This document shows, piece after piece, positions 58,312 through 64,000 of a DNA stretch of 64,000 bases. Every line of letters begins with the position of its first letter. Position 1 is the first letter of the stretch. Under the pieces are notes generated by a model, which made no database searches, was not told the DNA's origin, and saw only the letters and a program-made list of their open reading frames with translations. The position numbers and the translations under genes were made by a program. Where the stretch lies: the NCBI RefSeq assembly GCF_009755225.1, contig NZ_WQKZ01000004.1, forward strand, positions 496,001 through 560,000, given 5' to 3'. This DNA comes from Hymenobacter ginkgonis (lineage in GTDB: Bacteria; Bacteroidota; Bacteroidia; Cytophagales; Hymenobacteraceae).

Positions 58312-59463
58312 ATGCTTCTTCGCAAAACTGACCCTACTGCTCCACCCAAGCAGCCTAAGAGTAAATCCCGCGAATGGGTCGATTCGCTGCTATTTGCGAT
58401 TATCGCGGCTACGCTTATCCGCTGGGCTACGTTCGAGGCGTACGTCATTCCGTCGCCGAGCATGGAGCACTCGCTGCTAGTGGGTGACTACTTGTTTGTG
58501 AGCAAGTTGCACTACGGGCCTATTACGCCGCAAACGCCGTTGCAAGTGCCCTTGACACACCAGACGGTGCCAATTTTTGGCTTTAAAAGCTACTCCGACC
58601 TCATTCAGCTGCCTACTTTTCGCTTCCCGGGCTTTAGCTCAATTAAGCGCAATGATGTAGTTGTGTTTCACGTGCCGCACGAGCAGCAGTTTCCGGCCGA
58701 CTTGCGTACCAACTACATCAAGCGCTGCATCGCCATTGCGGGCGACACCTTGCAGCTACGCGATGGGGTAGTGTATATCAATGGCAAGCCCGGTACGATT
58801 GGTGGCCAGCCCCAAACATCTTATTTTCTGGAAGTTACCAGCCCTAACGACGAAGTACGCCAGGCGCTGCACGACCAGAATGTGGTAGACTATGACCAGC
58901 CCGATGGCATTCCAATGGCTGGTACCAACCCCGAAACCGGCGCTATTGGCTACTTCATCAGCTGCCCGGCTACCGTGGCCGCGTATTTCCGCAAGCAGCC
59001 TTACGTGAAGTCGCTGACCGTGACCAAGCCCAGCGTAGTGCTCTTTCCAGACGCAGCCGACTTCCACGGCTCGGGCGCTATGAGTGCTACCCCCCGCCGC
59101 TGGCAGCTAGATGATTACGGCCCGCTGCCCATTCCTAAAAAAGGCCAGACCATTACGCTGACGCCCGGCAATGCCGCGATTTATTATAAAATCGTGAGCC
59201 AGTACGAGCACAACCAAAACATCAGCTGGAAGGATGGCATGATTCAGCAAAACGGCCAGCCGCTGACCAGCTATACCATCAAGCAGAACTACTACTGGAT
59301 GATGGGCGACAACCGCCACAACTCGGAAGACTCGCGCTTCTGGGGCTTTGTGCCCGAAGACCATATCGTGGGTAAGGCCGTGCTTATTTGGCTTTCGCTC
59401 GACCCCTTCGGCGATGCTGGGCACAAAGTGCGCTGGAGCCGCCTGTTTCATACTATCGAATAA
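58312..59463 (+). CDS. lepB: Signal peptidase I
   Basis: 383 residues, longer than most LepB through a large beta insertion typical of Bacteroidota. An N-terminal membrane helix (SLLFAIIAATLIRWATF) precedes catalytic Ser50 in IPSPSMEHSLL. The general base is Lys137 in NYIKRCIAIAGD. GDNRHNSEDSRFWGFV is the conserved late box. It removes signal peptides at the periplasmic face of the inner membrane. A 15-bp stem terminator follows, so it ends the par-dapB-lepB group. Confidence 0.93.
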   Translation: MLLRKTDPTAPPKQPKSKSREWVDSLLFAIIAATLIRWATFEAYVIPSPSMEHSLLVGDYLFVSKLHYGPITPQTPLQVPLTHQTVPIFGFKSYSDLIQLPTFRFPGFSSIKRNDVVVFHVPHEQQFPADLRTNYIKRCIAIAGDTLQLRDGVVYINGKPGTIGGQPQTSYFLEVTSPNDEVRQALHDQNVVDYDQPDGIPMAGTNPETGAIGYFISCPATVAAYFRKQPYVKSLTVTKPSVVLFPDAADFHGSGAMSATPRRWQLDDYGPLPIPKKGQTITLTPGNAAIYYKIVSQYEHNQNISWKDGMIQQNGQPLTSYTIKQNYYWMMGDNRHNSEDSRFWGFVPEDHIVGKAVLIWLSLDPFGDAGHKVRWSRLFHTIE

Positions 59464-59489
59464 AGCATTCGGTAACCTGCACTGTACGA

Positions 59490-59526
59490 AAGGAGCGCTG
59501 GGCGGAATCTTCGCCCAGCGCTCCTT
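59490..59526 (+). terminator. Terminator after lepB
   Basis: Perfect 15-bp arms AAGGAGCGCTGGGCG (59490-59504) and CGCCCAGCGCTCCTT (59512-59526) with a 7-base loop. The T run is short. Confidence 0.75.
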
Positions 59527-59582
59527 GTTCATATGAGTGAAAACTAGTAGCTTGCAGCCAACTTGTTTTCGCCTACCCGTAT

Positions 59583-60074
59583 ATGGACCAAAAAGTGCTT
59601 GTACTAAATGGCGACTACACCGCCATCACCTTATGCAGTGTGCAGAAGGCATTTGTGTTGTTGTTTCTGGATAAGGCCGAGATGGTGGCGAAGTCGGATG
59701 GTACTCTGCGTACAATTTCGCAGGCGTTTCCCAAACCCAGCATTATCAGGCTAGCGCGCTATGTGCGCGTACCCTACAAAGGCATTGCCCTGAGCCGCCA
59801 CAACATCTTTAAGCGCGACCAGTACGAGTGTCAGTATTGCGGGTCGACCAAAACCCTGACCCTCGACCACGTGATGCCCCGCTCGCGCGGTGGCGACTCG
59901 GGCTGGACCAACCTTGTGGCCGCCTGCTCGCGCTGCAACCACGCTAAGGGCCAGCGCACGCCGTCGGAGGCCAACATGCCCCTGCGAACCCAGCCCAAAA
60001 AGCCTACCCTAGCTGGCTTCCTCAAGCTCTCGGCTGGTACGCTTGACCAGAACTGGCACGCCTATCTGGGGTAA
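59583..60074 (+). CDS. HNH endonuclease-fold protein
   Basis: 163 residues. The zinc/HNH core is complete: CQYCG (Cys83, Cys86), TLDHVMPRSRGG (His96), WTNLVAACSRCNHAKG (Asn110, Cys115, Cys118, His120). The N-terminal 75 residues (VLVLNGDYTAITLCSVQKAFVL) match the conserved extension of a widespread Bacteroidota HNH family next to housekeeping genes. No methylase or toxin lies nearby, so a DNA repair or processing role is as likely as defence. A terminator separates it from the convergent hydrolase. Confidence 0.83.
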   Translation: MDQKVLVLNGDYTAITLCSVQKAFVLLFLDKAEMVAKSDGTLRTISQAFPKPSIIRLARYVRVPYKGIALSRHNIFKRDQYECQYCGSTKTLTLDHVMPRSRGGDSGWTNLVAACSRCNHAKGQRTPSEANMPLRTQPKKPTLAGFLKLSAGTLDQNWHAYLG

Positions 60075-60087
60075 TTAAACTTAGCCA

Positions 60088-60125
60088 ACAAAAAAGCTCC
60101 CGGCCTTGCGGCCGAGAGCTTTTTG
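60088..60125. terminator. Terminator between HNH and hydrolase genes
   Basis: AAAAAGCTCCCGGCC and GGCCGAGAGCTTTTT form a stem with one mismatch around TTGC, flanked by A and T tracts, so it can act on both convergent genes. Confidence 0.82.
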
Positions 60126-60144
60126 CTTAGCGGTGCTACTCTAC

Positions 60145-61056
60145 CTAGTACGCGCTGCGGTTTTCGTCGTCGGCACGGTCGGCTACGTAGTCGCCTTCGT
60201 CGAAGTCTTCTGGTACAGCTTCGCCGGCTACAAACTTGAGGATATCACGGTTGAAGCGGTCTTTGGCCGTTACGTTCAGGCCGTGGGGCTCCCCATCGTA
60301 CACCACCAGCGTGGCGTTGGGTACCAGCTTCACAGCCTGCTCAGCGCTATTTTTCAGCGGCACTGTTTTGTCGGAGCTACCGTGGATGAACAAGGCTGGC
60401 ACTTTAATAGTAGCCAAATCACCGCGGAAGTCGGTTTCGCTCCAAGCTTTCACACACGCCGTGGTCGGGCGCGGCGAGGCTTGCAGGGCGAGGCTCTGGC
60501 TCCAATCGAGCGTTGCTTGGCTTACTGGCTTACTGACGATGCCCACACCGTAAAATTGTTTGCCGAAGGTGGCGAGGAAATCGGGACGGTCTTTGCCCAA
60601 GTTCTCGATTATATCGTCAAAAGTCGACTTATCTACCCCGTCAGGATTGTCGTCGGTTTTCAACAAGTAAGGCGTCACGGCGCTCACAAAGATTACTTTG
60701 CTAACGCGGGCGCCTTGGTGGCGGCTCATGTAGCGCGCCACTTCGCCGCCGCCCATCGAGAAGCCTACCAGCGTCACATTTTGCAGGTTTAGCTCGTCGA
60801 GTACGGCCTTCAGGTCATCGGCCAGGGTATCATAGTTGTAGCCATTCCAAGGCTTCGACGAGTGGCCAAAGCCGCGGCGGTCATAGGCAATGACGCGCTT
60901 GTTATGCAGCGGCAACTCAGCAAGTTGGTATTCCCAGGAAGCAGCGCTGAGCGGCCAGCCGTGGATGAGGACGATGGGGTCGCCCTGCCCATAGTCGCAG
61001 TAGTGTAATTCAATTGGTTTGCCTTGCTCGTCTTGGCCTACTTTGATGAGGTTCAT
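60145..61056 (-). CDS. Alpha/beta hydrolase (chloroperoxidase-like)
   Basis: 303 residues from the ATG at 61056. The catalytic triad is visible: nucleophile Ser100 in VGFSMGGGE, Asp in FIHGSSDKTVP and His in DGEPHGLNV. VLIHGWPLSAASWEYQ is the oxyanion-hole strand of the non-haem chloroperoxidase/esterase branch. It has no signal peptide, so it is cytoplasmic; the acidic C-terminus (EDFDEGDYVADRADDENR) is an unusual extra tail. It probably acts on an ester; substrate unknown. A 202-bp divergent gap separates it from the next gene, with no feature I can name. Confidence 0.87.
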   Translation of the reverse strand: MNLIKVGQDEQGKPIELHYCDYGQGDPIVLIHGWPLSAASWEYQLAELPLHNKRVIAYDRRGFGHSSKPWNGYNYDTLADDLKAVLDELNLQNVTLVGFSMGGGEVARYMSRHQGARVSKVIFVSAVTPYLLKTDDNPDGVDKSTFDDIIENLGKDRPDFLATFGKQFYGVGIVSKPVSQATLDWSQSLALQASPRPTTACVKAWSETDFRGDLATIKVPALFIHGSSDKTVPLKNSAEQAVKLVPNATLVVYDGEPHGLNVTAKDRFNRDILKFVAGEAVPEDFDEGDYVADRADDENRSAY

Positions 61057-61258
61057 ATGCGGGGAGTTGAAAAAGAGAAGAGGATTGGAAAAGGAATTCT
61101 GGCCGTTTTTACGCAAAGACAACTGGAAGGATTAGCTATACCTGTGTTTTTTAGGCAGGCATGAGCCGCTTGCTTGCCAGCCGCAGCCCTACCCCCCACC
61201 GAACCGTTCAGCTGCCAATGGCTAGCGTAGTTGGTAGCCCACCCCCGTCATTTGTGGC

Positions 61259-62524
61259 ATGAAACGCTCTTTGTTTGCCCTAGGCTGCTTGCTCAGCCTA
61301 GCGGCCTGCCACTCGCAACCGAACCAAACTACCGCTACCGACTTAGCTACACAACCCGAACAAGCCACTGGTAATCAACCTGCCGCCGGCAACTCGCCCG
61401 GCACTGCCTACCACGTATACCGGGCCCTGCTGCCAGGCCAGGCCGACAGCATTACGCTGCACTTGGTGGCAGCCCCGCGCAGCTTTAGCAACACCGAGGC
61501 AGCTGGGCACTACGGCAGTTATTACGGCCCCGATGGCCATCCCTATTCGCTACAGGGGCAGCCCAGCACCACCCCCGACAGCGTGGTGCTCTTCGATACC
61601 AGCCCCGAAAAAGCAGTAGCATCGGCCAGTAGCAACTTCTACTGGCGGCTGCGCCGGCAGCCCGGCCGGGGCGACTTGGCGGGTACTGTGGGTGGGCAAC
61701 GTGTGCAGCTGCGCTTAGTGCAGCCGGCGGCGGGCACGCTCAGCTTCACGGTGCGCTATTTTGCCGATTCGGTGGCCGCTTTTCCCCACGAAGCGAAGTC
61801 GCCGGTGGGCCGCCTAAGCCTGCAAGCGCTGCTGCCCATGGGTGGGCCCGATACTGTTCGCCAAGGTTTGGAAACCAGTATGCTGCGCGACTTACGGGGC
61901 GACACGCTCGACGGCCTACCCACCGTTTCGCTACCCACCCTCTACAAGCAGCAACGCCAGGAGTTTTTTAAAACCTACCGCGAGGATGCCGCCGATAGCC
62001 GCCCCGCTCCTGCCGATACGGCGGGCATTGGCGCCTACGGCCCCGGCATGAACTACGAAAATCATAAAGCTGCTTACGTGCTTTACCAGCAAGGCCATTT
62101 ATTAAGCATGGGCTATTTCACCTACGATTTTAGTGGGGGCGCGCACGGCAACTACGGCACCACGGCGGCCAGCTACGACCTGCGCACGGGCCGCCGCCTC
62201 CGCTATACCGATATTTTTGTGCCTAATGCCGAGGGCCAGCTTTCGGCCCTACTAGGCCAGGCAGTGCGCCCGCTCCTAGGTCTGGCGCCCGCCGACCCGC
62301 TCGACAAGCAACTGTTTGTGAAGCAAATGCCCGTGACGCACAATGTGTTTTTGACGGCTGGCGGCGCGGTGTTTATTTACCAGCCCTATGAAATTGCCGC
62401 CTATGCTCAGGGCGAGGTGCGCGTATTTGTGCCGCTTTCGGAGCTGCGGCCGCTGCTACGTAGTGGCCTACCCCTGCCGGCCGCGGGTAGAGTGGTCACG
62501 CGCTCGGGGCCATCTGGCCGGTAA
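61259..62524 (+). CDS. DUF3298/DUF4163-type lipoprotein
   Basis: 421 residues. Lipobox SLAACH follows MKRSLFALGCL. The C-terminal part (NYENHKAAYVLYQQGHLLSM, FSGGAHGNYGT, RRLRYTDIF, then EIAAYAQGEVRVFVPLSEL) is the DUF4163-DUF3298 pair seen in RsiV-like extracellular domains. RsiV homologues bind lysozyme, but no anti-sigma domain is present here, so function is open. The middle (about 80-190) is an unrecognised beta-rich segment. It starts 42 bp before the DUF4202 gene in the same direction. Confidence 0.75.
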   Translation: MKRSLFALGCLLSLAACHSQPNQTTATDLATQPEQATGNQPAAGNSPGTAYHVYRALLPGQADSITLHLVAAPRSFSNTEAAGHYGSYYGPDGHPYSLQGQPSTTPDSVVLFDTSPEKAVASASSNFYWRLRRQPGRGDLAGTVGGQRVQLRLVQPAAGTLSFTVRYFADSVAAFPHEAKSPVGRLSLQALLPMGGPDTVRQGLETSMLRDLRGDTLDGLPTVSLPTLYKQQRQEFFKTYREDAADSRPAPADTAGIGAYGPGMNYENHKAAYVLYQQGHLLSMGYFTYDFSGGAHGNYGTTAASYDLRTGRRLRYTDIFVPNAEGQLSALLGQAVRPLLGLAPADPLDKQLFVKQMPVTHNVFLTAGGAVFIYQPYEIAAYAQGEVRVFVPLSELRPLLRSGLPLPAAGRVVTRSGPSGR

Positions 62525-62565
62525 AGCTCCGTACGTTGGCAAACTGCTTTTTCCTACCCCCGATT

Positions 62566-63162
62566 ATGAGCCTGACCACCCGCCTTTTCACCGAAGCTAC
62601 CCGCCTCTTCGACGCAGCTAATAGCGAAGACCCGAACATCGAAATAGGCGCCGATGGCCAGCCGATGGCCAAAGAGTTGCTGTATGCCCGGCGCATGACG
62701 GCCTGCCTGGCCCGCGTGGCACCCGAGGCACCCGAGGCCGTGCAGTTAGCTGCTCGCTGCCAGCACATTAGGCGCTGGAGCATTCCGCGCGCCGATTTCC
62801 CCCTGACGCGCCCTGGCTACCACCAGTGGCGCAATACGCTTAAGAAATACCATGCCGAGCTAGCTGGCCAGCTCATGGCCCAGGCTGGCTACGGGCCCGA
62901 TATGATAGTACGCGTACAGCAGCTCGTGCAAAAGCTACGCCTCCAGGACGACCCCGAGGTGCAGCTGCTGGAGGACGTTATCTGCCTGGTTTTTCTGGAG
63001 TATTACTTTCTGCCCTTCGCCGCGCAGCATCCCGAGGAAAAGGTGATTGAAATTGTGCAGAAAACCTGGCCCAAAATGACGGAGCGCGGCCATGCCCTAG
63101 CCTTGCAGCTACCCTTCACGCCCGAAGCGTTGGCACTGGTCAGCAAGGCGTTAAGCAGCTAG
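62566..63162 (+). CDS. DUF4202 protein
   Basis: 198 residues from the ATG at 62566. RCQHIRRWSIPRADFPLTRPGYHQWR is the DUF4202 hallmark, shown here as HIRRWSIPRADFPLTRPGYH; DVICLVFLEYY is also conserved. The His/Asp-rich all-helical fold suggests a metal-dependent HD-like phosphohydrolase, which is inference. DUF4202 genes often lie near nitrite or sulfite assimilation and siroheme genes, and here the convergent neighbour 11 bp away is cobA. Confidence 0.8.
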   Translation: MSLTTRLFTEATRLFDAANSEDPNIEIGADGQPMAKELLYARRMTACLARVAPEAPEAVQLAARCQHIRRWSIPRADFPLTRPGYHQWRNTLKKYHAELAGQLMAQAGYGPDMIVRVQQLVQKLRLQDDPEVQLLEDVICLVFLEYYFLPFAAQHPEEKVIEIVQKTWPKMTERGHALALQLPFTPEALALVSKALSS

Positions 63163-63173
63163 CAGATAGGTTT

Positions 63174-63926
63174 TTATTGTTCATCGTTTGCTGCGAATTT
63201 CCGCCCTACCCCTACCACATCGCCAATGAAGATGATGGCGGGGTAGGTGATGCCCTCGGCCGCCACCAGCGCTGGCAAATCTTGCACGCGGCCGATGGCC
63301 ACTTTGCGCTGGGGTAGGGAGGCGTGCTGCACCACGGCGGCGGGCGTGTGGCCGCGGCCTTCCTGCACATAAGTAGCAGCTATTTCGGCTACCTTCTTCA
63401 GCCCCATGTAGATAACGACGGTTGAATTGCTTTGCATGGCCAGCCGTAGATCGGCCGATAGGGTGCCATCTTTCTTGGTGCCAGTGAGTATCCAAATGCC
63501 TTCGCTTACCACGCGGTGGGTAAGTGGAATATCTTCAAAACCAACGGCCTGCATACTCGAAATACCCGGTACGTAGTGCGCCGCAATGCCGTGGCTGCGC
63601 GCAAACAGCATTTCCTCGAAGCCCCGGCCGAAAATAAACGGGTCGCCCCCCTTTAAGCGGATGACGCGGCCCTTAGCTAACGCTTTTTCGCGGATTAACT
63701 CGTGGATGACTTCCTGGGGGGTGTACTCGCCGTAAGGTTTTTTGCCCACGTAAATGCACTCGCAAGCCGTAGGCGCCAGGGCCAGCAACTCTTGGTTAGC
63801 GAGGTTGTCGTAGAGAATAACGTCGGCCGTTTGCAGAATGCGGTACGCTTTTAAGGTCAGCAGTTCGGGGTCGCCGGGGCCGGCGCCGACTACATACAGT
63901 TCGGGAATAATGGGCAAATGGGCCAT
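63174..63926 (-). CDS. cobA: Uroporphyrinogen-III C-methyltransferase
   Basis: 250 residues, a stand-alone SUMT. It methylates uroporphyrinogen III twice with AdoMet to give precorrin-2, the branch to siroheme and B12. Signatures include VVGAGPGDPELLTLKA, VRLKGGDPFIFGRGFEE-like IRLKGGDPFIFGRGFEE, and VPGISSM. CysG-type dehydrogenase and chelatase domains are absent. The start at 63926 is the only ATG ahead of the first strand. The remaining 74 bp to the window end show no feature. Pairing with DUF4202 suggests service to nitrite or sulfite reductase. Confidence 0.92.
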   Translation of the reverse strand: MAHLPIIPELYVVGAGPGDPELLTLKAYRILQTADVILYDNLANQELLALAPTACECIYVGKKPYGEYTPQEVIHELIREKALAKGRVIRLKGGDPFIFGRGFEEMLFARSHGIAAHYVPGISSMQAVGFEDIPLTHRVVSEGIWILTGTKKDGTLSADLRLAMQSNSTVVIYMGLKKVAEIAATYVQEGRGHTPAAVVQHASLPQRKVAIGRVQDLPALVAAEGITYPAIIFIGDVVGVGRKFAANDEQ

Positions 63927-64000
63927 GAGCTAAGCGGCGGAGCATGCAAAGGAAAGGCAGCGGTGGCCGGCATCGCTTGTTACCGGGCCTCTGGCACACC

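Noticed and set aside
58664..58679. parS-like TGTTTCACGTGCCGCA inside lepB, near parAB
   Set aside because: Only 13 of 16 bases match TGTTTCACGTGAAACA, the right half is poor, and the bases encode the conserved VFHVP segment of signal peptidase, so chance is enough.
59583..60074. HNH protein as a toxin or homing endonuclease
   Set aside because: No intron, intein, immunity gene or mobile flank is visible, and it sits among housekeeping genes.

Overview
The window reads as chromosomal DNA of a GC-rich Bacteroidota, most likely a Cytophagales/Hymenobacteraceae organism such as Hymenobacter. That assignment is inferred from several signs: TAnnTTTG-type -7 promoter elements, a secreted protein with a Por/T9SS C-terminal sorting domain, a SerB-SerA fusion, the parA-parB-DUF5683-dapB-lepB gene order, many lipoproteins, and roughly 60% GC. 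I saw no rRNA, tRNA, CRISPR array or insertion sequence.

Layout. 1-17 kb is mixed metabolism and envelope: the end of an acetyltransferase, two tandem GH13 glycosidases (one lipoprotein, one cytoplasmic), an EmrE-type SMR pump, an M1 peptidase, a nitroreductase, GloA2, a MarR-controlled MFS efflux operon with a visible operator, an aldo/keto reductase, one intact and two decaying NTF2-like paralogues, an AraC regulator, a transglutaminase-like protein and a large outer-membrane barrel protein with a kinase-like N-terminal segment. 17-20 kb holds an azoreductase and the SerB-SerA fusion. 20.5-28.5 kb is a defence locus: a frameshifted gene, a predicted HNH restriction endonuclease and a small HTH regulator on the minus strand, divergent from a type III-like res-mod pair on the plus strand. 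Three TGAGACA half-sites lie between them on both candidate promoters. 28.5-33.8 kb has an FG-GAP T9SS cargo protein, a PBP4-type carboxypeptidase and a helical-repeat protein.

34-45.4 kb is an unbroken branched-chain amino acid cluster, leuA-leuC-leuD-leuB-ilvD-ilvB-ilvN-ilvC-ilvA. Between leuB and ilvD sits a 16-codon leader peptide in which half the residues are Leu, Val or Ile. It is followed by a strong intrinsic terminator and a competing base-pairing segment, which together look like a ribosome-mediated attenuator. This is the best-supported regulatory finding in the window.

45.4-64 kb is largely core: a secreted beta-helix protein, pyrG, yidC, a peptide-type binding lipoprotein, a UPF0173 hydrolase, parA, parB, a DUF5683 protein, dapB, lepB, an HNH protein, an alpha/beta hydrolase, a DUF3298-type lipoprotein, a DUF4202 protein and cobA.

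Two features run through the whole window. One is a family of intergenic palindromes about 90-115 bp long, with arms resembling GTCATGCTGAGC...CGAAGCATCTTGG. The other is a strong excess of the heptamer CTACCCC/GGGGTAG. Neither is explained by the annotated genes.
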